Notes: generated from the letters alone by a model not told the origin. 64,000 bases of DNA from Rhodothermales bacterium (GCA_028284265.1 JANQRZ010000013.1:1-64000), one strand, 5' to 3'; positions 15,611-25,194 are shown, counted from the first letter of the stretch. Translations and numbers: made by a program.

Positions 15611-16576
15611 ATGAACCACGCCACTCCCATGAAGAACTTTGCCCTCACCGGCGTCGCTGGATACATCGCGCCGCGCCACCTCAAGGCCATAGCTGAAACC
15701 GGCAACCGCCTCGTCGCCGCCGTCGATCCGCACGATTCGGTCGGTATCCTCGACCAGCACTTTCCGCAGGCGGCGTTCTTCACCGAGTTCGAGCGCTTCG
15801 ACCGGCACTTGGAGAAGCTCCGCCGTGGTCCGTCGAGCGAACGGGTCGATTACGTCACCATCTGCTCGCCGAACCATCTCCACGACGCGCATATCCGCCT
15901 CGCCCTTCGCGTCGGCGCAGACGCCATCTGCGAGAAGCCGCTGGTCATGAACCCCTGGAACCTTGACGTGCTGGCTGAGCTGGAGCGTGAGTACGAATGC
16001 TGTTCGGTCCACACGATTCTCCAACTTCGGGTCCACCCGGCCCTCCTCGCCCTGCGCGACAAGCTGGCGACCTCGGACAAGCGGCACGCCGTTCGGTTGA
16101 GCTACGTCACCTCGCGCGGGCAGTGGTACCGCTACTCGTGGAAGGGCGACCATAACAAGTCCGGCGGTGTAGCGACCAACATCGGTATCCACTTCTTCGA
16201 CCTACTGATCTGGCTCTTCGGCGGCGTCGAGAAGAGCGAGGTGCACCTGATGGAGGCCGAGCGCGCAGGCGGCTTCCTCGAACTCAAAAACGCCGACGTG
16301 CAGTGGTTCCTCTCCATCGATGGCAACGACCTGCCGGAGTCGGTCAAAGGCCAGCAGCCCACCTACCGCTCGATCACCGTCGACGGGGAGGAGATCGAGT
16401 TCTCCGGCGGCTTCCGCGACCTCCACACGGTGGTCTACGAGCAGACGCTCGCGGGCAACGGCTTCGGCATCGAAGACGCCCGTCCGTCCATCGAACTGGT
16501 ACACAACATTCGGACAGCGGAGGTCGAGGCAGCGCCGACGCTGCCCCATCCCTTTCTCAAGCTCGAAGTAGCCTGA
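15611..16576 (+). CDS. wbpB: UDP-GlcNAcA 3-dehydrogenase (WbpB/WlbA-like)
   Basis: This Gfo/Idh/MocA-family oxidoreductase oxidises C3 of UDP-GlcNAcA to the 3-keto sugar, the substrate for WbpE. The 321-residue protein has an N-terminal NAD fold (FALTGVAGYIAPRHLKA) and the family motif CEKPLV near residue 112. It also has NIGIHFFDLLIWLFGG, with a His typical of the active site, near residue 195. Length and sequence character match WlbA/WbpB (about 316-320 residues). A second ATG six codons in (15629) may be the true start. It follows wbpA after 9 nt. Confidence 0.88.
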   Translation: MNHATPMKNFALTGVAGYIAPRHLKAIAETGNRLVAAVDPHDSVGILDQHFPQAAFFTEFERFDRHLEKLRRGPSSERVDYVTICSPNHLHDAHIRLALRVGADAICEKPLVMNPWNLDVLAELEREYECCSVHTILQLRVHPALLALRDKLATSDKRHAVRLSYVTSRGQWYRYSWKGDHNKSGGVATNIGIHFFDLLIWLFGGVEKSEVHLMEAERAGGFLELKNADVQWFLSIDGNDLPESVKGQQPTYRSITVDGEEIEFSGGFRDLHTVVYEQTLAGNGFGIEDARPSIELVHNIRTAEVEAAPTLPHPFLKLEVA

Positions 16577-16593
16577 CCTCTCCACGCAGCCTG

Positions 16594-17277
16594 ATGACCG
16601 CCACCGCCATGGAACGCATCCGCGAGTTGCCCGGTGTCCGCATTCACGAGAGCGCGTATGTAGACGCGCCGTGTGAGATCGGCGAGGGTACCAGCATCTG
16701 GCACTTCAGCCACGTCCAGCCGGGCGCACGGATCGGGCGGGACTGCACGCTCGGTCAGAACGTCAATGTGGCGAATGATGTAGTGATGGGCGACCGGGTG
16801 AAGATCCAGAACAACGTCTCGATCTACACCGGCTGCGAGCTGGAAGACGAGGTGTTCCTCGGCCCGAGCTGCGTGCTGACGAACGTCACCAACCCGCGCT
16901 CGCAGGTCAACCGGCGTGGCCTCTACGAGCGGACGCTTTTCCGCCGAGGCGCGACCGTCGGCGCGAATGCCACCATCGTGTGTGGCATCACGCTCGGGCG
17001 CTACTGCTTTGTCGCCGCCGGGAGTGTGGTGACGAAGAACGTGCCGGACTACGCGCTCGTCGTCGGCAATCCGGCGCGGCAGCGCGGGTGGATGAGCCGC
17101 CACGGACACCTGCTTTCGCCCGACGCCGACGGCCTTGCCACCTGTCCTGAGTCCGGTCTTCGCTACCAAGAGGAGGGCGGCATCCTTCGCTGCCTCGACC
17201 TCGACGAAGAGGCCCCGCTGCCGGAGAGTATGACCGAAGGTGAACGCACCTATGACGATTTCAAACAACTCGCCTAA
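16594..17277 (+). CDS. wbpD: UDP-GlcNAc3NA N-acetyltransferase (WbpD/WlbB-like)
   Basis: This enzyme acetylates the 3-amino group made by WbpE, giving UDP-GlcNAc3NAcA. The 227-residue protein is a left-handed beta-helix acetyltransferase with hexapeptide repeats from about residue 20 to 165. WHFSHVQPGARIG, NVNVANDVVMGD and GANATIVCGITLG are typical of WbpD. A C-terminal tail of about 60 residues contains CPESGLRYQEEGGILRCL, a Cys pair not essential to the fold. The start at 16594 lies 17 nt after wbpB. The stop is followed almost at once by the aminotransferase start. Confidence 0.88.
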   Translation: MTATAMERIRELPGVRIHESAYVDAPCEIGEGTSIWHFSHVQPGARIGRDCTLGQNVNVANDVVMGDRVKIQNNVSIYTGCELEDEVFLGPSCVLTNVTNPRSQVNRRGLYERTLFRRGATVGANATIVCGITLGRYCFVAAGSVVTKNVPDYALVVGNPARQRGWMSRHGHLLSPDADGLATCPESGLRYQEEGGILRCLDLDEEAPLPESMTEGERTYDDFKQLA

Positions 17278-17278
17278 T

Positions 17279-18415
17279 ATGACCGCCACCGCCATTCCCA
17301 TCCTCGACTTGGAGCCGGAAATCGACGCGCTCTGGGACGAACTCAACGCCGCCTTCCAGCGCGTCCTCCGCTCGGGCCAGTTCATCAAAGGCCCCGAACT
17401 CGACGCCTTCGAGCGTGAGGTCGCCGACTACCTCGGCACCGCGCACGCCATCGGCGTCAACTCCGGCACCGACGCGCTCGTGATCGGGTTGCGGGCGCTC
17501 GAGATTAGCGAGGGCGACGAGGTCATCACGACACCGTTCTCGTTCTTCGCCACCGCCGAGTCGATCAGCGCCGTCGGCGCGACGCCCGTCTTCGCCGACA
17601 TCGATGCCCGGACGTTCAACCTCGACCCAGCCACCATCGAGCCGCTCATCACCGAGCGGACGGCGGCGATCATGCCGGTCCACCTCTACGGCTGCCCCGC
17701 CGAAATCGGGCCGATTATGGAGATCGCCGAGCGGCATGGGCTGACGGTGGTGGAGGACTGCGCGCAGTCGTTCGGCGCGCGGTTCGTGGATGCGAACGGC
17801 GGCGACGGCATGGCGATGTGGCACGGCAAGCAGACCGGCACGGTTGGGGCGGTCGGGGCCTACTCATTCTTCCCGTCCAAAAACCTCGGTGCCTTCGGCG
17901 ATGCCGGTCTCATCACGACTGACGATGACGCCGTCGCCGAGCACATGCGGAAGCTGCGGGCGCACGGCTCGCTCAAGAAGTACCACAACGAAGAGGTCGG
18001 TTACAACTCGCGCCTCGACGCGATGCAGGCCGCGTTCCTTCGGGTCAAGCTACCGCACATCGAAGATCAGAACGCAGGCCGCCGCCGTGTCGCCGAGACC
18101 TACAATCGGCTGCTCGAAAATGTCGAGGGCGTCGTCACGCCGCTCCTCACGCCGGGGCACGTCATGCACCAGTACACCGTCTGCGTCCTCGATGGAAAGC
18201 GCGATACCGTCGCCGCCACGCTCAAGGCGCAGGGCATCTCGACTATGATCTACTACCCGGTGCCGCAGAACCGCCTGCCGGTCTACGCCGACCTGAACAC
18301 GCCGTGCCCCGTTAGCGACCAACGTGCGAGCGAAGTCCTCAGCCTCCCGATCTGGCCTCAGCTCGACGAAGCCACGATCAGCCATGTGGTCGATGCCCTG
18401 ACCCGAGCGCTCTGA
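17279..18415 (+). CDS. wbpE: DegT/DnrJ/EryC1 aminotransferase (WbpE-like)
   Basis: This PLP enzyme aminates C3 of the keto sugar produced by WbpB. In the 378-residue protein the PLP-binding Lys is K201 (FFPSKNLGAFGDAG). Other family landmarks are GVNSGTDALVIGLRALEI, VITTPFSFFATAESI, the Asp in VVEDCAQSFGA and YNSRLDAMQAAFL. Start: the ATG at 17279 lies 1 nt after the wbpD stop, implying coupling; an in-frame ATG at 17252 would overlap wbpD and add nine residues. With wbpA, B and D it forms a complete block for UDP-GlcNAc3NAcA. Confidence 0.9.
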   Translation: MTATAIPILDLEPEIDALWDELNAAFQRVLRSGQFIKGPELDAFEREVADYLGTAHAIGVNSGTDALVIGLRALEISEGDEVITTPFSFFATAESISAVGATPVFADIDARTFNLDPATIEPLITERTAAIMPVHLYGCPAEIGPIMEIAERHGLTVVEDCAQSFGARFVDANGGDGMAMWHGKQTGTVGAVGAYSFFPSKNLGAFGDAGLITTDDDAVAEHMRKLRAHGSLKKYHNEEVGYNSRLDAMQAAFLRVKLPHIEDQNAGRRRVAETYNRLLENVEGVVTPLLTPGHVMHQYTVCVLDGKRDTVAATLKAQGISTMIYYPVPQNRLPVYADLNTPCPVSDQRASEVLSLPIWPQLDEATISHVVDALTRAL

Positions 18416-18430
18416 CGAAGCTCCAGACTG

Positions 18431-19819
18431 ATGCGCGAAGGGGGGATCATACATAGCGCGGTAGAGCGACTGACGAACCGGCTGCGCGGCGATTCCGGTT
18501 TGCGCGAATTGTCCTTGGGCGCGGGGTCAGCGTTTGCGATGCGGCTGGGTGGGAAAGGGATGGCCTATCTCTTTGCACTCGTCGTCGCGCAGACGCTCGG
18601 CGCGGCGGCATGGGGCCGTTTCTCGCTCGCCTTCATCTTGGTCAACCTCGGGGCGATTCTCTCGCTGCTCGGCCTCGACACCGTCGTGGTGCGCTTCGTG
18701 GCCGAGGCGCGTGCGGCGGAAGACAAGACCGAGGTGCGACGGGTGATCGGTCGCGCCCTCGCCATCGTATTGCCGTGGTCCGTGGGGATCGCTGCCGCGA
18801 CGTGGTTCGCTGCGCCCTTCATCGCCGACTCTGTTTTCAGCAAGCCACACCTGGCCGATTATTTCCAGCGGGCGGCGCTGGCAATTCCGCCATTCGCCGT
18901 CCTCGTCCTCGCCGCGCAAGCGTTGCGTGGCCTGAAGCGCGTCGCGGTCTCCGAGTTCACGCAGCAGGTGCTTCGCTCGGCGCTGCCGCTGGCAGCGCTC
19001 GTCGGGATGGTCGCGTTCGGGTCAGGGGATGTGCGGGTGATCGACGCCTTCCTCGTCGGGACGGCGCTCGCAGCGGTCGTTGCGGTCGGCGCGCTGGTCT
19101 GGGCGGTCAGCAAGCTCCCCCGTGCAGCAGGTATGGGACCGGCCTATCCGGTGAAGGTGCTCCTCGCCACGGCCTTCCCGCTCCTCTTCGCCAACTCGAT
19201 GATCTTCCTGAAAGGCTGGATCGACACGATCATGGTCGGCGCGTTTCTCGACGAGACGGCGGTGGGGGTCTACGACATCGCGTTCAAGCTGGCCGCGCTC
19301 GTCATCATCCCGCTCGGCGCAGTCAACAGCATCGCCGCACCCAAGTTTGCCGAGTTACGACAGGACCGCGCGGGGTTGCAACGCTTCGTTGGCTATGCCA
19401 CCACCGCCGCCGCGCTGTGCGCTGCTCCGGTGTTCCTCCTCCTCGTTGCCGTGCCCGGTTTCGTGCTTGGCCTCTTCGGCCCGGAGTACGCCCAAGGCGC
19501 GATAGCGCTCCGCATCATCGCTGCCGGGATGCTGGCGAGCGCGCTCGCAGGGAGCGTCGGCGTGTTCATGCAGATGACCGGGCGGCAGGTGGCCTATCAG
19601 GCGATCTCCTTCATCGTGGTGATAGCGAGCATCGCGTTGAGCTACGTCCTCATCCCGCGCTTCGGGATCAACGGGGCCGCGGTAGCGACGAGTGCGTCGC
19701 TCGTGCTCTTCAACGTCGTCGCGGTCGCCTACGTGTGGGCCACCGATCGGATCGCGACCGTGTGGACGCCGGGCCTGCTTCGCAGTGTGTGGCTTGGCAA
19801 AGCGGAGGTGTCCCGATGA
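18431..19819 (+). CDS. Wzx-like polysaccharide flippase
   Basis: This 462-residue polytopic membrane protein has 12-14 hydrophobic segments in the pattern of the MOP/PST exporter superfamily. Typical elements are GAAAWGRFSLAFILVNLGA near residue 58, LLFANSMIFLKGWIDTIMVG near 255 and YDIAFKLAALVIIPLGAV near 280. Such proteins flip undecaprenyl-linked repeat units to the periplasm, and its place beside a polymerase and glycosyltransferases supports this. Substrate specificity cannot be read. Its stop overlaps the next start by 4 nt (ATGA). Confidence 0.88.
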   Translation: MREGGIIHSAVERLTNRLRGDSGLRELSLGAGSAFAMRLGGKGMAYLFALVVAQTLGAAAWGRFSLAFILVNLGAILSLLGLDTVVVRFVAEARAAEDKTEVRRVIGRALAIVLPWSVGIAAATWFAAPFIADSVFSKPHLADYFQRAALAIPPFAVLVLAAQALRGLKRVAVSEFTQQVLRSALPLAALVGMVAFGSGDVRVIDAFLVGTALAAVVAVGALVWAVSKLPRAAGMGPAYPVKVLLATAFPLLFANSMIFLKGWIDTIMVGAFLDETAVGVYDIAFKLAALVIIPLGAVNSIAAPKFAELRQDRAGLQRFVGYATTAAALCAAPVFLLLVAVPGFVLGLFGPEYAQGAIALRIIAAGMLASALAGSVGVFMQMTGRQVAYQAISFIVVIASIALSYVLIPRFGINGAAVATSASLVLFNVVAVAYVWATDRIATVWTPGLLRSVWLGKAEVSR

Positions 19820-20835
19820 CGAAGCTGGCGTTCCTGCTCTATGACAACCGCTCCGGCTCGACGCTCCTGTCGGCGCTTCTGAGTGAGCGTGCGGGTGTGG
19901 CCGTCTCGCACGAGACCGACCTTGTACCCGCTGTGCTGGAAATCCCGGCGGGTCGCGGCGTTCTCGATGTCGCCGACCTCGTGGAGTATCTCTACGCCGA
20001 GACCCGCTTCGCCGAGCTAGACCTCCACCGCAAGGCGGTAGAGGCTGCGCTTCGGGCACAGGATGACACGGTCTCGCGTGAGGTCGCGCTGCAAACGCTG
20101 GTCCGCCACTACTTCGAGACGCACGCGCCCGAGGCCGAGGTATGGATCGTCAAAGGCCCGCGCCTGCATTACCACCTCGATGTGCTTGCCACCGCCTTTC
20201 CCGAAGCGACGGTGCTGCACCTCGTCCGCGACGGGCGTGCCGTCTTCCGCTCGAAGCGGACCACGCCTTCCGGCCACGCCCTCCGCACCGGCGAACGAGG
20301 CGTGATGGATGCCGACCTCGTCCGTGCGGCCCAGAACTGGCAGCGCAAACTCGACCTCGTCGAAGCGTTCGGTGGGTTGACGGTGCATACTACACGTTAC
20401 GAGGATGTCGTCCACGCGAAGGAGGCTTCGCTGCGCCGCATCTTGGAGACGCTAGGCGTCTCTGGTGCAGGACGCATTCGGAGCGGCTCGCGCGCCGATT
20501 TCGTTGACGGTCAGATTGGCGGCACCTACCATACGCTGCACGAAAACGTAGCCGGTGAGATGAAGCCGTCGCAAGTGTCGCAGTGGCAAGAGGACCTCAC
20601 TCCTGCTGAGATCGAAGCCTACGAAGGCCTCGCGGGTGGGGCGCTGGATCGGTACGGTTACGAACGACTCGCTACGTCAGAGTTTTGGGTACGGCGACAG
20701 GTCCGGTTGCTCGGCCTCCGGTTGCGGCGCGAAGGAAGTCGGTGGGCGGCGCTGGGTCGGGCCGTGCGGCGCGGCGACGCGATGCGCGTACTGCGTGGCA
20801 AAGCCTTCGAATGGAAAGCAAGCCGGGGTGGCTGA
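19816..20835 (+). CDS. Sulfotransferase family protein
   Basis: This 339-residue protein should transfer sulfate from PAPS to an acceptor, probably a sugar hydroxyl of the glycan built here. The 5'-phosphosulfate loop is visible as YDNRSGSTLLSALL at residues 9-22, and the 3'-phosphate motif as VLHLVRDGRAVFRSK near 135-150. A second region (TTRYEDVVHAKEASLRRIL) fits the usual RYEDL helix. It begins inside the stop codon of the flippase gene (ATGA), so translation is coupled. The PAPS-making sat-cysC gene lies 14 kb downstream on the same strand. Confidence 0.85.
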   Translation: MTKLAFLLYDNRSGSTLLSALLSERAGVAVSHETDLVPAVLEIPAGRGVLDVADLVEYLYAETRFAELDLHRKAVEAALRAQDDTVSREVALQTLVRHYFETHAPEAEVWIVKGPRLHYHLDVLATAFPEATVLHLVRDGRAVFRSKRTTPSGHALRTGERGVMDADLVRAAQNWQRKLDLVEAFGGLTVHTTRYEDVVHAKEASLRRILETLGVSGAGRIRSGSRADFVDGQIGGTYHTLHENVAGEMKPSQVSQWQEDLTPAEIEAYEGLAGGALDRYGYERLATSEFWVRRQVRLLGLRLRREGSRWAALGRAVRRGDAMRVLRGKAFEWKASRGG

Positions 20836-20840
20836 GAACG

Positions 20841-22127
20841 ATGCGAAAGCTGATTGCCTATCTCTTCCCGCTGGTCCTTCTGACCGACTGCATCGGCCCG
20901 CTCGTCGGGTTCGGGGGCATACACGCGGGGCACCTCAAGTACGGCATCTTCCTGTCCGTCATCGTGGTGACATCGCCGCGCTGGCGCTTGATGACGCCCG
21001 TGGTGGCCGTGCTCACGTTCCTCGTCTACATCACGGGGCTGGCGATGCTGGCCTCGGACTGGAGCAACTCGTTCAACGGCGTGATGCGGCTGTGGATCGC
21101 CTTCTCGATGTATCCAGTGATGGTGTCCGTGCTCCGAACACAGCAAGACGTGCTGGCCTTCCTCAAAGCACTTGTGGTCGGCTCAGTTATCGTTGTGGCG
21201 ACGTTTGGCGTGGCCCAGGTCTATCCGTGGGGATGGGAAGGGTACATGCGCGGGCGCGGCTTTAGCTATGGTGGGATGGGTGCCTACGCGACCTATGCGA
21301 TGGTCTACCTCGCCCTCGGAGGCCTGGCCGCGATGTCGCTCTGGCGAACCCGTCGGCAGCGGTTGTTTGCGCTCTTGGTCCACGTCCTCGCCGGTGTGAT
21401 CGTGATGATCTCGTTCCGGCGCGGTGCGATGGCTGGGATGATCGCGGGGTTCGCCGTGATCGTCCTGCTCGGCGGCGTCCGGCTGAGTCCGGGGCGGCTG
21501 CTGGGTGCCACAGCCCTCGCGGTTCCGATCATTGCGGCAGCCTTCTTCCTGTTCGGTGACAAAGTGACGGACCTCTACACGGCGCGCGTCACGCAGGGCG
21601 TCGAGTTTGAGATGGCCTCGCGGTTCGGGCGTGTCGCGGAGACGAAGCAGGTGTGGAGCGATTTCGCGAACGGCTCGCCCCGCCACATGCTCTTCGGGAC
21701 CGAGTTCTTCAACTCGACCGACATCTTCGAGTGGCTGCGCGAAGACCGTCCCATCCATATCGACTACAACGTGATGCTAGACGGAGCGGGGGCCGTCGGC
21801 CTGATCGGGTTCCTACTCGTCTACTTCCTCATCGCGCTGCGCTTCCGTGCCCGCTGGCGTCGGCTCTTCCGGTCGCGCTACGCCATCGGCATACGGGCCG
21901 TGTTCTGGGGCCTCCTCGCCACGAGCCTCATCTTCTCGGCGTCGAATCAACTCTGGGTCACGACCCCCTACGCACTATTCTTCGCCCTGCTCGGGGCGCT
22001 CCAGCGCAGCGCTGAACTCCTGCCCACGAAGCAGGCGGTTGCGGCGCGTGCTGGCGTGCCGGTGCAGCCGCTGCCGACCTCTGTACCTCACCCTGTTTAT
22101 ACCCAAGCCCATGCGCGTACTCCTTAA
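20841..22127 (+). CDS. O-antigen polymerase/ligase-like membrane protein (Wzy candidate)
   Basis: This 428-residue membrane protein has about ten hydrophobic segments and one large loop around residues 235-310, containing DIFEWLREDRPIHIDYN. This topology suits Wzy polymerases and WaaL-type ligases. The RGRGFSYGGMGAYATYA and FRRGAMAGMIAGFAVI stretches resemble the conserved Arg-rich loops of that superfamily. Next to a flippase the polymerase role is favoured. The start is uncertain: ATG 20841 lies 5 nt after the sulfotransferase stop, whereas ATG 20811 would overlap it. Confidence 0.82.
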   Translation: MRKLIAYLFPLVLLTDCIGPLVGFGGIHAGHLKYGIFLSVIVVTSPRWRLMTPVVAVLTFLVYITGLAMLASDWSNSFNGVMRLWIAFSMYPVMVSVLRTQQDVLAFLKALVVGSVIVVATFGVAQVYPWGWEGYMRGRGFSYGGMGAYATYAMVYLALGGLAAMSLWRTRRQRLFALLVHVLAGVIVMISFRRGAMAGMIAGFAVIVLLGGVRLSPGRLLGATALAVPIIAAAFFLFGDKVTDLYTARVTQGVEFEMASRFGRVAETKQVWSDFANGSPRHMLFGTEFFNSTDIFEWLREDRPIHIDYNVMLDGAGAVGLIGFLLVYFLIALRFRARWRRLFRSRYAIGIRAVFWGLLATSLIFSASNQLWVTTPYALFFALLGALQRSAELLPTKQAVAARAGVPVQPLPTSVPHPVYTQAHARTP

Positions 22128-23175
22128 CGCTCCTGCTCCCGAAAACCACGGCGGCGTTGCCAACTACTGCAAGGCCCTCCTGCCGCACTTCCGCACCGAC
22201 GTGGAGGTGATGCACCGAGGCTCGCGCCCCGGCGAATCGGGCACGGCAGCGCGGCTAGCCCGGCTGACACGGGATACCTCCCAGCTCCTTCGGACGCTCA
22301 AGGACGGGCAGTTCGATGTGGTCCACCAGAACACGTCATTCTATGGTCCCGGCATCGCCCGCGACGCCGTTCTCGCCAACCGGGCTAAGACCTCCGGCGC
22401 GAAGCTCTTTATCCGCCTTCATGGTTGGGATCATGGCTTCGAAGAGGCCTTCAACGGCCGGCGCTTCCGCTGGATCAAGCAGCAGTATTTCAACGCCGAC
22501 GCCATCGCGGTCGATGCCGAGGAGTACGAGCAGAAGATTCGCGCCTGGGGCTACGAGGGATCGATGTTCCGCGAAACGACGGTCGTTGACGATGCCCTCC
22601 TCGCGCAGCGACCCGAAGGAGAGCGTGCCCATCCGCCGACGGTCCTGTTTCTGGCTCGCCTCGCCGAGGACAAAGGCGTGATCGAGACGCTGGAGGCGAC
22701 ACGGCTCGCGCAGGAGCAGCACCCCGATCTCCACCTCGTGATCGCGGGCGAGGGGCCGGTGAAAGCCCGCGCCGAGGCGTGGGTTGCCGAGCGCGACATG
22801 CCCAACGTCCGCTTCACGGGCTACGTCCGCGACGCCGAAAAGGCCGCCGTCCTCGCCGACGCCGACCTCTACCTGCTGCCCACGCTCCACGGCGAAGGTT
22901 TGCCCACCTCGATCCTCGAAGCGATGGCCTTCGGGCTGCCCGTCGTCACCCGTCCTATGGGTGGCATCGGCGACCACCTTACCGACGGCGAACACGGCTT
23001 CCTCAGCGAACGCACCGATCCCGAAACCTTCGCTGGCTTCGTCACGCGGCTCGTGGAAGACGACACGCTGCGTCGCACCCAGGGCGAGCGCAACCGAACC
23101 GTTGCCCGCGAGCGGTACCTCGCCTCGACGGTCGCTGCCCGGCTCGAAGCAGCCTACGCCTCGCTGCTCAACTGA
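22111..23175 (+). CDS. GT4-family glycosyltransferase
   Basis: This 354-residue cytoplasmic or membrane-associated glycosyltransferase has the GT-B fold. The N-terminal domain carries the Gly-rich GGVANYCKALLPHF. The C-terminal donor domain has VLFLARLAEDKGV, LVIAGEGPVKA and the E-X7-E region LLPTLHGEGLPTSILEAMAFGLPVV, which binds the nucleotide sugar. Sugar and acceptor are unknown. It starts 17 nt inside the end of the polymerase gene, so it is coupled to it. Confidence 0.9.
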   Translation: MRVLLNAPAPENHGGVANYCKALLPHFRTDVEVMHRGSRPGESGTAARLARLTRDTSQLLRTLKDGQFDVVHQNTSFYGPGIARDAVLANRAKTSGAKLFIRLHGWDHGFEEAFNGRRFRWIKQQYFNADAIAVDAEEYEQKIRAWGYEGSMFRETTVVDDALLAQRPEGERAHPPTVLFLARLAEDKGVIETLEATRLAQEQHPDLHLVIAGEGPVKARAEAWVAERDMPNVRFTGYVRDAEKAAVLADADLYLLPTLHGEGLPTSILEAMAFGLPVVTRPMGGIGDHLTDGEHGFLSERTDPETFAGFVTRLVEDDTLRRTQGERNRTVARERYLASTVAARLEAAYASLLN

Positions 23176-23179
23176 CCGA

Positions 23180-24391
23180 ATGCTCGTCATGCGTCCCGAC
23201 GCCTATACCGGCTTCTCGTTTGCCGATGCGCTGGAGCGCGTGCTCGGGTATGCCGAGGCGCGGGGCTTCGCCGGGCCGGACCCCTACGACCTTCTCGCCT
23301 CGCCGCTCCCGCTGCGGTCGCTGCCCCCCGTCGTCTCGTTTGCGCTGACGCAGCTCCATAAGCGCAACCCGTTCAGTCTGCGCCGGGCGCTCAAGATTCC
23401 GCCCGTCCTGATGCCGAAAGCGGCGGGCCTCTTCCTCAAAGCCTACGCCCTCCGCCACGGCCAGACCGGCGTCTACGGCGCGCAGATGACGGAACTGTTC
23501 GACTGGATCGTCGAGCACAGCGTCGAGACCGAGCACGGATGGTCGTGGGGACTGCCCTACGCTTATTCGTCGCTGACGAAGTTCCAGTCGCCCAACACGC
23601 CCTCGGCGGTGGTGACGGCCTTCATCCACGACGGCGTCTGCGAATACCTGCGCGTGACAGGCGACGAGCGGGCGCGAGCCGTCATCGAGGCGGCCACAGC
23701 GTTCATCATCCACGACCTCCCCCGGACCGAACGGGACGACGGGCTGTGCTTCAGCTACACGCCGATCCAGCGCGACGAGTGCTTCAACGCGAACGCGCTC
23801 GTCGCCCGCCTCCTCGCGCAGACCTATGCGGTGACGGGCGATGAGCACCTCCGCGATCTCGCCCGTCGAAGCGTCGATTACACGCTGGCTCGCCAACAGC
23901 CCGAAGGGTTCTGGAACTATCGGATCAAAAGCGACGGCACCGAGAAGCGGCAGATCGACTTCCACCAGGGGTTCATCCTCGATTCGCTGATGGACTACGC
24001 CGCCGCGACGGGCGACGACGACCCGGCGCTCCGCGATGCCATCAAGCGCGGGGCACGGTTCTACCGCGACGAGCAGTTCACCGCCGACGGGCGCGCCCTC
24101 TGGCGCTGGCCGAAAGCCTGGCCTGCCGACATCCACAATCAGGCCCAGGGCATCATCACCTTCTCGAAGCTCGGCGACCTCGACACGGCAGCACGGATCG
24201 CAGCCTGGACGCTAGACCATATGCGCGATGCAGACGGCGCGTTCATCTACCGCCGGGGTCGCCTGATCCAGAACCAGGTCCGCCACATGCGCTGGGGGCA
24301 GGCGTGGATGGCGCTGGCCCTCGCCGAACTGCTCGTCGCCCTCGCCGCCGAGACCGACCCTGTCCGGCAGGCCCAACCCACCACGCCATGA
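23180..24391 (+). CDS. Alpha/alpha-toroid protein of the polysaccharide locus
   Basis: This 403-residue protein looks all-helical with repeated helical hairpins. Examples are AFIHDGVCEYLRVTGDERARAVIEAATAFI, LVARLLAQTYAVTGDEHLRDLARRSVDY and FILDSLMDYAAATGDDDPALRDAIKRGA, typical of an (alpha/alpha)6 or (alpha/alpha)7 barrel. Such barrels occur in glycoside hydrolases, polysaccharide lyases and uronyl C5-epimerases. Aromatics and acidic residues (GWSWGLPYAYSS, FHQGFILD, WRWPKAWPADIHNQ) line the hairpin tops as in sugar-active enzymes. I cannot name the reaction. It starts 4 nt after the glycosyltransferase stop and overlaps the next gene by ATGA. Confidence 0.75.
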   Translation: MLVMRPDAYTGFSFADALERVLGYAEARGFAGPDPYDLLASPLPLRSLPPVVSFALTQLHKRNPFSLRRALKIPPVLMPKAAGLFLKAYALRHGQTGVYGAQMTELFDWIVEHSVETEHGWSWGLPYAYSSLTKFQSPNTPSAVVTAFIHDGVCEYLRVTGDERARAVIEAATAFIIHDLPRTERDDGLCFSYTPIQRDECFNANALVARLLAQTYAVTGDEHLRDLARRSVDYTLARQQPEGFWNYRIKSDGTEKRQIDFHQGFILDSLMDYAAATGDDDPALRDAIKRGARFYRDEQFTADGRALWRWPKAWPADIHNQAQGIITFSKLGDLDTAARIAAWTLDHMRDADGAFIYRRGRLIQNQVRHMRWGQAWMALALAELLVALAAETDPVRQAQPTTP

Positions 24392-25194
24392 CCCGCGACT
24401 TCACGCTCGACGCCTACGCCCGCCTGCTCCGGGCTGCCCAAGACGCTGGCTATCGGCTCGTCTCCTTCGCCCACTACGTCCGCGAGGCGCACCGCGAGGA
24501 CCGCGTGCTCGTCCTCCGTCACGACGTAGACCGGCGGCCCGGACGCTCACTCGCCAAGGCCCGGCTCGAAGCCGACCTGGGAGCCGAGGCGACCTACTTC
24601 TTCCGCATCGTTCCGGAGAGTTACGACGAGGCGATCATGCGCGCCATCGCCGACCTCGGGCACGAGATCGGGTACCACTACGAAGACCTGACGCTCGCCC
24701 GAGGCGACATGGAGCAGGCCGCCAATCTCTTCGCCGAGCACCTCGCCCGGTTCCGCACGGTCTATCCCGTCGAGACGATCTGCATGCACGGCAGTCCGCT
24801 CTCGCGGTGGGACAACCGGAGCCTTTTTCAGGAGGTTGATTACCACAAGCACGACATCCTCGCCGAGCCGTACTTCGACCTCAACTTCGACCGCATCTTC
24901 TACCTCACCGACACCGGGCGGCGGTGGGATGGAGCGTCGGTCGGTGTCCGCGACAAAGTGGCCTCGAAGTTCGAACACTCGTTCCACACGACCGCCGAGA
25001 TCGTCGCGGCGTTGGAGCAGGGTACGATGCCCGACCACGTCATGATCAACACGCACCCCGAGCGGTGGCTCGACCACCTCGGCGCGTGGACCGGCGACCT
25101 CGTCGTGCAGCAGGCGAAAAACGTCGTCAAGTGGGGCCTCGTCCGGCTCGGCCACGGACGCACAGCGGCTCCGACCGCGGGGGTAGGGGCATGA
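24388..25194 (+). CDS. Polysaccharide deacetylase-like protein
   Basis: This 268-residue protein has the NodB-like pattern. LVLRHDVDRRPGRS near residue 43 holds the Asp-Asp-type motif (here HDVD), and HEIGYHYEDL near 93 corresponds to the second motif with metal-ligand His residues. CMHGSPLSRWDNR and DHVMINTHPERW supply later conserved positions. Carbohydrate esterase family 4 enzymes remove N- or O-acetyl groups from sugars. It is cytoplasmic by sequence (no signal peptide), so it may act on a lipid-linked or nucleotide-linked intermediate, or do another job. ATGA overlaps link it to the genes on both sides. Confidence 0.75.
   Translation: MTRDFTLDAYARLLRAAQDAGYRLVSFAHYVREAHREDRVLVLRHDVDRRPGRSLAKARLEADLGAEATYFFRIVPESYDEAIMRAIADLGHEIGYHYEDLTLARGDMEQAANLFAEHLARFRTVYPVETICMHGSPLSRWDNRSLFQEVDYHKHDILAEPYFDLNFDRIFYLTDTGRRWDGASVGVRDKVASKFEHSFHTTAEIVAALEQGTMPDHVMINTHPERWLDHLGAWTGDLVVQQAKNVVKWGLVRLGHGRTAAPTAGVGA

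Noticed and set aside
14147-16192. A 681-codon open frame on the minus strand opposite wbpA and wbpB
   Set aside because: It lies fully opposite two well-recognised enzymes, has low-complexity Arg/Val/Asp-rich sequence and no domain. Long antisense frames are expected in high-GC coding DNA.
18610-19815. A long in-frame extension upstream of the first sulfotransferase
   Set aside because: The extension overlaps the flippase in another frame and is Arg-rich shadow sequence. The ATGA start at 19816 is the natural one.
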